Shown here: positions 6,572 through 14,817 of the stretch, piece after piece
Layout of the letters: each line of letters begins with the position of its first letter
Position numbering within the stretch: position 1 is the first letter of the stretch
Assembly (NCBI RefSeq): GCF_937858865.1
Contig: NZ_CALLYO010000272.1
Location: 1-18,030, forward strand
Direction: 5' to 3'
Origin: an uncultured Amaricoccus sp.
GTDB lineage: Bacteria > Pseudomonadota > Alphaproteobacteria > Rhodobacterales > Rhodobacteraceae
DNA length: 18,030 nt
Translations under genes and position numbers: made by a program
Notes under the pieces: generated by a model
The model's input: the letters and a program-made list of their open reading frames with translations, nothing else
Told to the model about the DNA's origin: nothing
The model's database searches: none

Positions 6572-9430
6572 TCAGCCGCAGGCCCCCACGTGGCCGCAGG
6601 AGGTGCAGAAGTCGCAGCCGTCGCGGCGGATCAGCGTCGGATGGCCGCATTCGGGGCAGGTGCGCCCGCTCACCTGCACCGGACCCGCCCCCGGCCCCGC
6701 CCCCGGCGCCGGCGCGTCGGTCCAGAGCATCGCCGAGCCCGCCGCCGGATAGCCGTCCCGGTCGAGCACCCCCAGCATCTCGTAGCGGTGGATGAGGAGC
6801 CGCGCCACATAGGCGAGCGTCGAGGGCTGCACCGCCTGCTTCTCGCTCCCCGGCTGCCGGGCGAAGAAATCCCCCTGCGCCTCCGGCAGGTCCTTGAGCC
6901 CGCGCAGCTTCTTGCCGATCCAGGCCGGGTCGATCACCCGCATGTCGAGGCTGAGCGACTTCGTCAGCCCGTTGAACTCCATCGGATAGGCCCCTGACAG
7001 CCAAACGGAAAACGGCCGCTTCGACCCGTCCGGCAGCAGGCACTCCTTCACGAACATCGCGAAGTCGTCGCCGGTCCCCGGGTTCAGGATGTCGACCGTC
7101 CAGGAGAGCGTCCCGTCCACCCCCGACTTCGGCTCCTTGCGCGAGAACATCGCGTCGACCAGCGGCGTCTCCCCCTCCTCGCCGTCGAAGACCCCGAGCG
7201 CCCGGCAGCGGTACTCGACCACCTTGGCGAAGGCCGAGACGTTGCCCATGACCGGCACCGCCGCCCCGTCCGGCGGCATCGCCACGGTGAACGGCGTCCC
7301 CGGCGTCTTGGCCAGGCTGTCGAGCTTCAGCTTCAGCCAGGCCCGGTCCTGCGCCCGCATGTCCATCGAGAGGTTCTTCGCCAGCGCCGCCAGCCCGCGC
7401 GGCGTCTTCTCGCCGTTGACCCAGACCTCGAACGGATGCCGCCCGCCGTTCTCCACATGCCCGACGAAGACCGCGAAGCGGTTTTGCGCCTCGAGCATGT
7501 AGGTCCAGGACGGCGAGCCCGCGGTCAGCTTCGGCCGGTGCGGCCAGCGCAGCGCCGCCAGCGCCACCTGCGGCGCATCGGCGATGCGGATGCGCCGGTC
7601 GGGCTCGGACTGGTCGAGATCCTGCGGCGCCTCGACCGAGAGCACCGCGCCGAGCACGCTGTTCGGCCGGTAGGTGGTGATCCCCTTCAGCCCGGCCTTC
7701 CACGCCTCGAGATAGAGGTCCTCGAAGGCCTCGAACGGATAGGCCTCGGGCACGTTCACCGTCTTCGAGATCGCCGCGTCGATGAAGGGCTGGATCGCCG
7801 CCTGCATCGCCATATGGTCGCGCGCCGAGATCTCGAGCGCGTTCACGAAGGCCGGCGGCAGCTCGGTCCCGCCCCGCGCCCGCCACAGCCGCCAGGCATG
7901 GTCCTCGACCCGGTACTCGCGCATCGACCCGTCCGGCTCGCGCTTCCTGCGGGTGTAGAACCAGGAATAGGCCGGCTCGATGCCGTTCGAGGCATTGTCG
8001 GCGAAGGCGAGGCTGATCGTCCCGGTCGGCGCGATCGACAGCAGGTGGCTGTTGCGCAGCCCATGCGCCCGGATCTCGGCGCGGATCTCCTCCGGCAGCC
8101 GCCGGGCGAAGCCGGACTCGAGGTACTTCTCCGCCTCGAACAGCGGAAAGGCCCCCTTCTCCCCCGCCAGCGCCACGCTCGCCCGGTAGGCCGCGTCGCG
8201 CATTTGCCGCGTCAGCTCCGCCGCCACCTCGCGCGCCTCGGCGCTGTCGTAGCGCAGCCCCATCAGGATCAGCGCGTCACCGAGCCCGGTGAAGCCGAGC
8301 CCGACCCGCCGCTTGCTCGCCGCCTCGCGCGCCTGCTCGGGCAGCGGCCAGACCGTGGCCGTCAGCACGTTGTCGAGCATCCGCACCGCCACCGCGACCG
8401 TCGCCTCGAAACGGTCGTGGTCGAAGCCCGGCGCCGCGCCGAACGGGTCGGTGACGAAGCGGGCGAGGTTGATCGAGCCGAGGCAGCAGCAGCCGTGGTC
8501 CGGGATCGGGATCTCCCCGCAGGGATTGGTCGCCTCGATCCGCTCGGCATAGTGCAGGTTGTTCTCGGCATTGATCCGGTCGAGGAAGAGCACCCCGGGC
8601 TCGGCCGCCTCGTAGGTGTTGCGCATGATCGCCGACCAGAGCTCGCGCGCCCGGATCGTCGCATAGACCCAGAGCCCGTCGCCCCGCTGGTGCGCGCCGC
8701 CGGCGATCTGCGCCACCCCCGGCTCGGCCTGGTGCACCAGCTCGAAGGTGCCGTCCGCCTCGACCGCCTGCATCAGCGCGTCGGTCACGCCGACCGAGAT
8801 GTTGAAGTTGTTGAGCTTGCCCGCCTGTCGCTTGGCGCTGACGAACTCCATGATGTCCGGATGGTCGCAGCGCAGCACCCCCATCTGCGCCCCGCGGCGG
8901 GCGCCGGCCGATTCCACGGTGGCGCAGGACTGGTCGAAGACGTGCATGTAGCTGATCGGCCCCGAGGCCGAGCTGTCCGTCCCGCTCACCCGCGCCCCGC
9001 GCGGCCGGATCGCCGAGAAGTCGTAGCCGACCCCGCCGCCGCGGCGCATCGTCTCCGCCGCCTCGCGCAGCGCGATGTAGATGCCGGGCTTGCCGTCGAC
9101 GGTCTCCGAGACCGAATCGCCCACGGGCTGCACGAAGCAGTTGATGAGCGTGACGTCGCGGATCCCCGAGCCCGCCGCCGAATTGATCCGCCCGCCCGGA
9201 ATGAAGCCGTCCTCGAGCGCCTTCAGGAACGCGCCCTCGTGCGCCGCCGGATCGGCCTCCACCGCCGCCAGCGCCCGCGCGACACGTTGCCGCACCGCCC
9301 GCGCCGCCTCCGGGCCGTCGAGATCGCGCTCGACGCCCTTGGCGTATTTTTCGCGCAGCACGTCGAGGCTTACCTCCTGCCAGGGCAGGGGTGCGAGCCT
9401 GGTCTCGAGGCGCGGGTCGGGCTTGTTCAT
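6572..9430 (-). CDS. nrdJ: Adenosylcobalamin-dependent (class II) ribonucleoside-diphosphate reductase
   Basis: The 952-aa enzyme reduces ribonucleotides to deoxyribonucleotides using a B12-generated thiyl radical, independent of oxygen. Visible features are an N-terminal redox cysteine in LINCFVQP (C98), the catalytic NPCGEIP (302-308: N302, C304, E306), a second redox-cysteine region [11 protein letters not shown] (313-323) and SIAPTGTIS (465-473, phosphate binding). Residues 645-750 and 776-890 are two related copies of a TSCPD-like module: PFEVWVNG with NLSMDMR, and PFSVWLSG with SLSLDMR. The C-terminal zinc ribbon has CPEC (925-928), CDFCTSC (939-945) and C951. The ATG at 9430 was chosen because the upstream TTG (9496) and ATG (9472) fall inside the putative promoter. 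The Shine-Dalgarno sequence is weak. No nrdR gene is in view. Confidence 0.95.
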   Translation of the reverse strand: MNKPDPRLETRLAPLPWQEVSLDVLREKYAKGVERDLDGPEAARAVRQRVARALAAVEADPAAHEGAFLKALEDGFIPGGRINSAAGSGIRDVTLINCFVQPVGDSVSETVDGKPGIYIALREAAETMRRGGGVGYDFSAIRPRGARVSGTDSSASGPISYMHVFDQSCATVESAGARRGAQMGVLRCDHPDIMEFVSAKRQAGKLNNFNISVGVTDALMQAVEADGTFELVHQAEPGVAQIAGGAHQRGDGLWVYATIRARELWSAIMRNTYEAAEPGVLFLDRINAENNLHYAERIEATNPCGEIPIPDHGCCCLGSINLARFVTDPFGAAPGFDHDRFEATVAVAVRMLDNVLTATVWPLPEQAREAASKRRVGLGFTGLGDALILMGLRYDSAEAREVAAELTRQMRDAAYRASVALAGEKGAFPLFEAEKYLESGFARRLPEEIRAEIRAHGLRNSHLLSIAPTGTISLAFADNASNGIEPAYSWFYTRRKREPDGSMREYRVEDHAWRLWRARGGTELPPAFVNALEISARDHMAMQAAIQPFIDAAISKTVNVPEAYPFEAFEDLYLEAWKAGLKGITTYRPNSVLGAVLSVEAPQDLDQSEPDRRIRIADAPQVALAALRWPHRPKLTAGSPSWTYMLEAQNRFAVFVGHVENGGRHPFEVWVNGEKTPRGLAALAKNLSMDMRAQDRAWLKLKLDSLAKTPGTPFTVAMPPDGAAVPVMGNVSAFAKVVEYRCRALGVFDGEEGETPLVDAMFSRKEPKSGVDGTLSWTVDILNPGTGDDFAMFVKECLLPDGSKRPFSVWLSGAYPMEFNGLTKSLSLDMRVIDPAWIGKKLRGLKDLPEAQGDFFARQPGSEKQAVQPSTLAYVARLLIHRYEMLGVLDRDGYPAAGSAMLWTDAPAPGAGPGAGPVQVSGRTCPECGHPTLIRRDGCDFCTSCGHVGACG

Positions 9431-9467
9431 GGCAGGGGCTCGCTGCGCTGGACGACGTCGTGAAAGC

Positions 9468-9496
9468 CGCATATGTTGCGTGACAGCGGCCCTCAA
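9468..9496 (-). promoter_or_regulatory. nrdJ: Putative sigma70-type promoter of nrdJ
   Basis: On the minus strand, TTGAGG (9491-9496) and TATGCG (9468-9473) are separated by exactly 17 bp. This would place transcription start near 9461 and leave a leader of about 30 nt before the ATG at 9430. The -35 matches TTGACA at four of six positions; the -10 is weak. Position and overlap with the candidate NrdR box support it. Confidence 0.4.
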
Positions 9497-9506
9497 TATC
9501 TAGCGC
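9491..9506. promoter_or_regulatory. Candidate NrdR box between nrdJ and the DUF1489 gene
   Basis: The core CAATATCTAG (9494-9503) matches the known NrdR-box core CWATATATWG at nine of ten positions on either strand; the outer flanks match poorly. It overlaps the proposed nrdJ -35 element, as expected for a repressor site. A second, weaker match (GCATATGTTG, 9469-9478) lies over the -10, but the 25-bp centre spacing is not the usual whole number of helical turns. A 10-bp palindrome CTAGCGCTAG (9500-9509) overlaps the box. Confidence 0.45.
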
Positions 9507-9511
9507 TAGAC

Positions 9512-9937
9512 ATGCATCTTCTCAAGCTTTGCGTCGGCGCCGACGGCGTCGAGGATCTCGCCTCCTGGCAGGCGGAGCGTATCGCCGAGCGCCGGGCGGC
9601 CGGCCTCGACCCCTTCGCCTACCATGTCACCCGCATGTGGCCGCGGCGCGCCGACGAGCTCCTGGCCGGCGGCTCGCTCTACTGGGTCTTCAAGGGCTAC
9701 GTCCTCGCCCGGCAGCGCATCCTCGGCCTCGAGCCGCGCCGCGGCGAGGACGGGATCGAGCGCTGCGCCATCCGCCTCGACCCCGAGGTGGTGCGCACCG
9801 TGCCGCAGCCGCGCCGCCCGTTCCAGGGCTGGCGCTACCTCCGCCCCGAGGACGCGCCCCGCGACCTCATGCCGGCGGGCGCCGGCGACGTGCCGCCCGA
9901 GCTCGCCGCCGAGCTCGCCCTGTTCGGAGTGCTCTGA
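9512..9937 (+). CDS. DUF1489 family protein
   Basis: The 141-aa product matches the DUF1489 pattern known mainly from alphaproteobacteria. It starts MHLLKLCVGADGVEDLASWQ, continues with HVTRMWPRRADELLAGGSLYWVFKGYVLARQRI, and ends with a segment around RPFQGWRYL. It has no signal peptide or membrane segment, so it is probably cytoplasmic; the function is unknown. The ATG at 9512 was chosen because it matches the family's conserved start and because the in-frame ATG at 9473 would lie in the nrdJ promoter. No clear Shine-Dalgarno sequence precedes it, so the message may be leaderless or nearly so. It is divergent from nrdJ and is followed after one base by the next gene. Confidence 0.88.
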   Translation: MHLLKLCVGADGVEDLASWQAERIAERRAAGLDPFAYHVTRMWPRRADELLAGGSLYWVFKGYVLARQRILGLEPRRGEDGIERCAIRLDPEVVRTVPQPRRPFQGWRYLRPEDAPRDLMPAGAGDVPPELAAELALFGVL

Positions 9938-9938
9938 C

Positions 9939-10388
9939 ATGCGCCTCGCCCCTGCCCTCGGCGCCGCTCTCGCGCTCCTGCTGGCGCTGCCGGCCGCCGC
10001 CGCCCAGGGCAGCAAGTACGACTACGACGCGCTCGGCAGCGAATTCTGCCGCGTGACCCTCGCCGGCGACATGGCCGGCCTGCGGCCGCTGATCAGCGAC
10101 GACCTCGCGCGGGCGATCGAGGCGGCGGCCGCGCGGGCGCGGGTCCTGCCGCCGCAGACCCTCTTCCAGAGCTACACCAACCCCGTGCCGCTCTGCGAGG
10201 CGCACACGCGCAACGCCGCGCTGGTCGAGATCCGCCGCAGCGGCCCCGGCGGCGGCCCGGCCTGGAGCGAGTATCTGGTGATCGTGCCGCAGCTCGACGG
10301 CACCAACCGGGTCGACGACATCCTCTTCGCCACCCGCCGCAGCGACACGCTCCGCAGCCGCCTCGCGGTATTCGCCAGCGGCGGCTGA
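9939..10388 (+). CDS. Small exported protein of unknown function
   Basis: The 149-aa product starts with a clear Sec signal peptide: MRLAPALGAALALLLALPAAAAQG, with cleavage probable after about residue 22. The mature part begins SKYDYDALGSEFCRV and is about 125 aa. It contains two cysteines (in EFCRV and PLCEAH) that could form a disulfide, and ends LRSRLAVFASGG. The middle segment (MAGLRPLISDDLARAIEAAAARARVLPP) is helical, and the C-terminal half looks beta-rich (ALVEIRRSG, then SEYLVIVPQLDG). I do not recognise a family. The ATG at 9939 starts one base after the DUF1489 stop, so the two genes are co-transcribed. It converges on the downstream minus-strand gene with an 18-bp gap that holds no obvious terminator. 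Confidence 0.75.
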   Translation: MRLAPALGAALALLLALPAAAAQGSKYDYDALGSEFCRVTLAGDMAGLRPLISDDLARAIEAAAARARVLPPQTLFQSYTNPVPLCEAHTRNAALVEIRRSGPGGGPAWSEYLVIVPQLDGTNRVDDILFATRRSDTLRSRLAVFASGG

Positions 10389-10406
10389 CGAGCGCCCTCT
10401 CCGGAC

Positions 10407-12488
10407 CTACCGGCCAAAGACACTCGGCATCTCGCGCTCCACCGGCGCGTTGAAGAGCTTGCGCTGGAGCTCCTCGATCCGGGCGTCGACGATGTCGGAG
10501 GCATGCGCCTCGTCCGCCTCGATCGTGGCGATCTGCGCCTCGATCGCCGACCGGGTCGACAGCAGCTGCGTCTCCGCCTGGCGGAAGAAGAGGTCATCGA
10601 ACATCTCGACCGAGAAGGTCTCGCGGTACTTCTCCCGCATCGCCAGGTTATGGGAATAGTAGTCGAGCGCCCGGTCGTAGGCGCCGCTGAGGGTGTCGAG
10701 GACGACGAGCGTGCGCTCCTCCCAGTCGGCCTGCTGCGCGGCGACCTGCGCCGTCTCCCAGTCGGCGAAGTTGGTGGGCGGCGGCGCATCGGCGGGCGCC
10801 TCGGTCAGCTCGGGCTTCTCGATCCCGTCGAGCAGGGCGGCGATCTTCGTCCCCTCCGGCACCGCATCCGAGAAGCCGAACGCATCGCGATCGCGCACCC
10901 GCTGCCGGACGAAGTTGAAGAACTCGATGACGACGAGGCCCATCTCCTTGACGAGGTCGCGCCGCTCGGCGTTCTCGCCGCTGAAGAAGAAGACCTTCTG
11001 CATCGAGAGCACCTCGTCGAACGCCCGCGCCGCCACGTCGCGGTGGATGAAGTCGCCGAGCTCCTTCGCGGCCGACTTCGGCACCCGGTCGGCGATCTGC
11101 GCGAAGGCCGGCTGGGCGAACCTGTGGAAGAGATAATAGGCCTGATGCTCGTCGAGGACATGCAGCCCGGAATAGCGCAGCCCCTGGTAGGTCGTGCTCG
11201 GATTGTCGGCGACGGTCCCGGTGGAGCGCAGCACCTCCACGACGAAGTCGTCGCCGATGAAGCGCGCCCCCGCCACGTAGCCCCCGACGGCGACCGTCCG
11301 CCGCGTCGGGGTGGCCTCGCGGTCGAGCACGTTGTTGGCCTCGAGGTAGAGCAGCCAGACCGCGAGCTCCATCGGGGCGACGAAGGCCTCGAGGCTGGCG
11401 AGCATCGTCTCCGACAGGTCGATCGTGTCGAAGAGGTTGTTCTCGATCTCCTCCAGCACGAGGATCGTCTCGAACGCCTCCAGCACCTCGTCCTCGTCCA
11501 CCGCCTCGACGATGGCGCGGAGCTGGGCGTGGTGCAGTATGACGTCGAGCTTCAGCGACTCGCACTCGCGGGTGATGTCCGCCAGCGCCCCGGTCGTGGT
11601 GAAGGCCGCCGTCAGGTCGGCTGCCCCGCCGGGCGGCGGCGGCGCGAAGGCCTCCGGATACTGCTTGAGCGCCAGCAGCGAGAAGGCGCGCACCCCGGAC
11701 TTGCCGGCGTCCACATGGTGGGCGTAGTCGGCGATCAGCGCGGCGAGCTTGCCGCCGACCTTCGCCGCCTCGAGGTCCTGGAACTGCGGCGCGACCGTCT
11801 CGAACGGCACCTGCGCCGCCACCAGTTCCTGGACGTGGAACTCGCGGTTGCGGTCCATGTGGAAGATTTTGCGGCGGATCTCGGCCAGCTCGGCCGCGGT
11901 CGCCTTGTCGGCCACCTTCCGCTCGCGCCAGGCCGCCCGCTCGGCCGCCCGGTTCGGCCCGCGCTGCCGCGGCGCCTGAAGCTGGTCGAGCAGCCGCTGC
12001 TCCGACCGCGCGAGATCGGCCCGCGCCTCGTCGACGATGCTCCGCGCCCGCCGGGTCAGCGCGATCCGGTGCGTGCGGCGGGGGGCGCGCACCGCCGTCT
12101 TGATGTTGCTGAGCAGCAGCGCCCCGGCGCCGGCGACCACCGGAGCCGCCGCCGTGACCCCGACCAGGATCGCCGCCTCGACCGCCAGCGCGAAGAAGAG
12201 CTCGGCCATGACCGCGCCGAAGGTGACCGGCTTGCCCTGCTCGATCTCCTTCATCCGCGCCTCGAGGCTGTAAAGCCGCACGTCCTGCACGTTGTTGAGC
12301 GCGATCGCGGCGAGCTTCTCGAGCAGGTCGAGCTGGAAGGCGGTATGCTCGCGCATCGTGTCGATGCCGTTGAGCAGGAACGCCTTCAGGATCCGCCCGT
12401 GGTCCTTCTCCGGCGCCTCGGCGATGGCGCCGAAGAGCTCCGAGATCATGTCGAACTCGAAGCTCTCCTCCGCGGCGGCCTCGGCCAT
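10407..12488 (-). CDS. Uncharacterised 693-aa helical protein with an internal hydrophobic hairpin
   Basis: I do not recognise this family. The ATG at 12488 overlaps the previous gene's stop as TGATG, with AGAGG about 9 nt upstream, so translation should be coupled. There is no signal peptide. The N-terminal 85 residues are helical. Residues 89-127 are strongly hydrophobic (AVMAELFFALAVEAAILVG, then TAAAPVVAGAGALLLS), long enough for a transmembrane hairpin. Residues 140-215 are charged and probably coiled coil (RRARSIVDEARADLARSEQ; AAERAAWRERKVADKATAAE). Two short Pro runs (281-286 and 569-571) divide the rest into helical blocks, and the last 100 residues are again helical (ETQLLSTRSAIEAQIATIEA). 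Helices around a membrane-inserting hairpin recall alpha-type pore formers or membrane anchors, but no homology is claimed. Confidence 0.85.
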   Translation of the reverse strand: MAEAAAEESFEFDMISELFGAIAEAPEKDHGRILKAFLLNGIDTMREHTAFQLDLLEKLAAIALNNVQDVRLYSLEARMKEIEQGKPVTFGAVMAELFFALAVEAAILVGVTAAAPVVAGAGALLLSNIKTAVRAPRRTHRIALTRRARSIVDEARADLARSEQRLLDQLQAPRQRGPNRAAERAAWRERKVADKATAAELAEIRRKIFHMDRNREFHVQELVAAQVPFETVAPQFQDLEAAKVGGKLAALIADYAHHVDAGKSGVRAFSLLALKQYPEAFAPPPPGGAADLTAAFTTTGALADITRECESLKLDVILHHAQLRAIVEAVDEDEVLEAFETILVLEEIENNLFDTIDLSETMLASLEAFVAPMELAVWLLYLEANNVLDREATPTRRTVAVGGYVAGARFIGDDFVVEVLRSTGTVADNPSTTYQGLRYSGLHVLDEHQAYYLFHRFAQPAFAQIADRVPKSAAKELGDFIHRDVAARAFDEVLSMQKVFFFSGENAERRDLVKEMGLVVIEFFNFVRQRVRDRDAFGFSDAVPEGTKIAALLDGIEKPELTEAPADAPPPTNFADWETAQVAAQQADWEERTLVVLDTLSGAYDRALDYYSHNLAMREKYRETFSVEMFDDLFFRQAETQLLSTRSAIEAQIATIEADEAHASDIVDARIEELQRKLFNAPVEREMPSVFGR

Positions 12489-14794
12489 CAGGCCGGCCTC
12501 TGCTCGGCGGCGAAGAGGGCGGCGATCGCCTCCTCCTGCCCGTCGATCTCCTCCTCGCTCGGCAGCTCGGCCGGCGCCTCCGGGCCGGCCGCGGCGAAGC
12601 TGCACTCGAATTCCGGCAGCCCCGGCTCCTCGCGCAGGTAGACGAAGCTCGTCGGCAGCTTCACCTCCCACGGCTCGCCGACCGGCGTCCCGTCGCCCTT
12701 CTCGAGCTGGACCGACGCATGCAGCTCCTCGAGCAGCGACAGGTGCGCGTCGTCGTCGAAGGCCGGCAGCTCGCCGCCCGCCCAGATCATGTTGGTGCGC
12801 AGGAAGTAGAGCACCGAGCGCTCGTAGCTCGGGCGCAGCGGCACGACGACGCGCGCATAGCCCGCCCGCAGGAACTGGTCGAACAGCGCGTCGCCCGTCT
12901 CCACCTCGCGGAACAGATGGTGCCAGCGCTCGCGGTCGGTCCAGAAGTAGGGGTAGAGCTTGTAGGTGATCATCTCCCACTCGAAGGCCTCCTCGAAGAA
13001 GGAGGCCGTCACCCCGTTGACGTTGTTCGCCTGCCAGTTCGGGATGCCGAACAGCCCGGCGAGGTTGATCTCCAGCCGCCCGTCCGGCAGCTCGTTCAGC
13101 CGGCGCGGCAGCTCCGAGAAGGCGGTGTGCCGCGTCAGCACGTCGATGCTGTGCTTGCGCAGCTCCTCGGCCTCGACCCGCCGGTAGGTCTCCTCCCGCG
13201 GCTGCACCTTCAGCGCGCCGATCTGGCTGTCCCGGGCGATCTCGGCCTGATCGAGCGCCTGCTCGTAGGCCTGGCGCTTGTTCTCGTAGCCCCCGAGGAT
13301 CTTGGCGTAGGTGTCGATCTGCCACTGCTCGAGCGTCGCGTCGTTGCGCTGCATCCGGTAGAGCAGGTTGAAGTAGAGCTTGCCCTCGTACTCCGCGCCG
13401 ATGGTGATCGGGATCACGCCTTCCAGCGGCTCCGGCGCGGCGTGCCAGGCGTCGAACCGGCCGGTGCTGACCATGATGTCCTTGTCGTTGTCCGCCCCGT
13501 CGTTGTGGGTGACGTAGTAGCAGGTGACGCCGAGCACGTTGACGAGCAGCGTGTTCACGTCGCCCGACGTGTTGGAGAAGCCGACCGTCGTGTAGTAGCC
13601 GTACTTCACGTCCGGGTTGCTGCCGTTCTTGTCCGGCCGGGCCACCTCGACCAGCGGGATGTTCGCCTGCCATTCGACCAGGTGATAGCCCTGGTCGATG
13701 GCGACGCTGTCGATCGTCCGGGCGAGCGTCGGCTCGTTGTGGTCCTGGCGGCTGTCGTCGGCCGTGCCCTGGTCGGCGTCGGGATGGGCGATGCCCTTGC
13801 CCTTGACCAGGAACTGCGGCGGCGGCGGCGCGATGTCGGTCACGTCGTAGGCGGCGGCGAGCGTGGCGTAGTTGCCCTCGGTGACGTCGCGGTAGCTGCG
13901 GATCGGCGAGGCGCGGTCGCGCGGATGCACCGGCGGATCGAGCTCGGCCAGCGCCTCGCGCTCGATCAGCTTGTCGATGTCGCGCAGGAAGAAGGCCGGC
14001 TCCGGCACCAGGAACTGCAGGAACAGCCGCTTGCCGTAGTCGAAGAGCTGGGCGTTGTAGCGTTTCGACACCCACTGGTAGATGCCGCGGATGTGGGTCG
14101 TGCCCTCGCTGTTGTTGAAGCCGTGCAGCGCGGTCCTGACCGACTCGGTCACCACCGTCACGCTCTTGACCTCGCTGACCGCCTCGCGGACCCGCTTGCT
14201 CGCCTCCTCGGTGATGGTCTTGGCGTATTCCTGCGAGGTGGAATACGAGCTGTCCTTCGACGAGGTATAGGAGGCGTTGGCGCTGATGCTGGCCGAGAAG
14301 GTCGGCGCGCGGTAGGACGCGCTGACGTTGCCGCTGACCGAGGCCTGCTGGCTCTGCGCCTCCTGCGACTGCACCGTCAGCGAGAAGCGCTCGTCGACCT
14401 TGGTCGACTTCGTCTCCTCGGTCTCGCGCTCGAACGAGGTCTCCGTCGTCTCCGTCGTCCGGTTCGTGTCGCGGGTGCTGAACTCCTTGCGCTCCCGCGC
14501 CATGATGTTCTCGATCTGCGCGATCTCGTCCGCGGTGTAGCCGCAGAGCTGCTGCTCGACCACGAGCAGGTCGCCGACGCTGACCGGCGCGAGGCAGCTG
14601 CGCAGGAACGGCCGGTAGTGGATGCAGCGGGTGATCGGGTCGAGGTCGTCGTCGCCGCCGAAGATCGGCTGCAGGCGCTCGAGCGGCGGCAGCGAGACCT
14701 GGCCGATCTCCGGCCGGCCGGCCGCGGCCGCGGCGTCGGAGGCGCCGCTGCCCGCGGCGGTGCGGCTGCGCGCGGCCTTGCGTGGTTGCTTCAT
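12488..14794 (-). CDS. Uncharacterised 768-aa protein with a Ser/Thr-rich alternating segment
   Basis: The start at 14794 has GGGAG 7 nt upstream (14802-14806). There is no signal peptide; the N-terminus is basic (MKQPRKAARSRT). After CGYTADEIAQIENIM (84-98) come a Thr/Glu-rich stretch (105-135), an alternating Ser/hydrophobic stretch (151-185: SVSGNVSASY, then TFSASISANASYTSS), a helical stretch (189-215), and GIYQWVSKRYNAQLFDYGKR with FLVPEPAFF (237-269). A prolyl linker IAPPPPQF (321-328) leads to a C-terminal half with FEWEMITYKLYPYFW (604-618) and FLRAGYARVVVPLRP (641-655). From memory, large proteins with this CGYxxxEI, YPYFW and VVVPxRP layout occur in other bacteria without known function; a search is needed to confirm this. 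The gene sits between the 213-aa and 693-aa genes. Confidence 0.85.
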   Translation of the reverse strand: MKQPRKAARSRTAAGSGASDAAAAAGRPEIGQVSLPPLERLQPIFGGDDDLDPITRCIHYRPFLRSCLAPVSVGDLLVVEQQLCGYTADEIAQIENIMARERKEFSTRDTNRTTETTETSFERETEETKSTKVDERFSLTVQSQEAQSQQASVSGNVSASYRAPTFSASISANASYTSSKDSSYSTSQEYAKTITEEASKRVREAVSEVKSVTVVTESVRTALHGFNNSEGTTHIRGIYQWVSKRYNAQLFDYGKRLFLQFLVPEPAFFLRDIDKLIEREALAELDPPVHPRDRASPIRSYRDVTEGNYATLAAAYDVTDIAPPPPQFLVKGKGIAHPDADQGTADDSRQDHNEPTLARTIDSVAIDQGYHLVEWQANIPLVEVARPDKNGSNPDVKYGYYTTVGFSNTSGDVNTLLVNVLGVTCYYVTHNDGADNDKDIMVSTGRFDAWHAAPEPLEGVIPITIGAEYEGKLYFNLLYRMQRNDATLEQWQIDTYAKILGGYENKRQAYEQALDQAEIARDSQIGALKVQPREETYRRVEAEELRKHSIDVLTRHTAFSELPRRLNELPDGRLEINLAGLFGIPNWQANNVNGVTASFFEEAFEWEMITYKLYPYFWTDRERWHHLFREVETGDALFDQFLRAGYARVVVPLRPSYERSVLYFLRTNMIWAGGELPAFDDDAHLSLLEELHASVQLEKGDGTPVGEPWEVKLPTSFVYLREEPGLPEFECSFAAAGPEAPAELPSEEEIDGQEEAIAALFAAEQRPA

Positions 14795-14817
14795 GCTTGC
14801 ACTCCCGGATCGCCGCC

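Noticed and set aside
7436..9463. A 675-codon plus-strand frame opposite nrdJ
   Set aside because: nrdJ on the other strand has complete catalytic motifs. The antisense product has a low-complexity Arg/His/Asp-rich composition with no domain.
10389..10406. Bidirectional terminator between the convergent genes
   Set aside because: The gap is only 18 bp and contains neither a stem nor a T-tract.
12488..14075. Upstream extension of the 693-aa reading frame to a 1222-codon frame
   Set aside because: The extension runs out of frame through the 768-aa gene and gives Arg/Ala-rich sequence. The ATG overlapping the upstream stop is the natural start.
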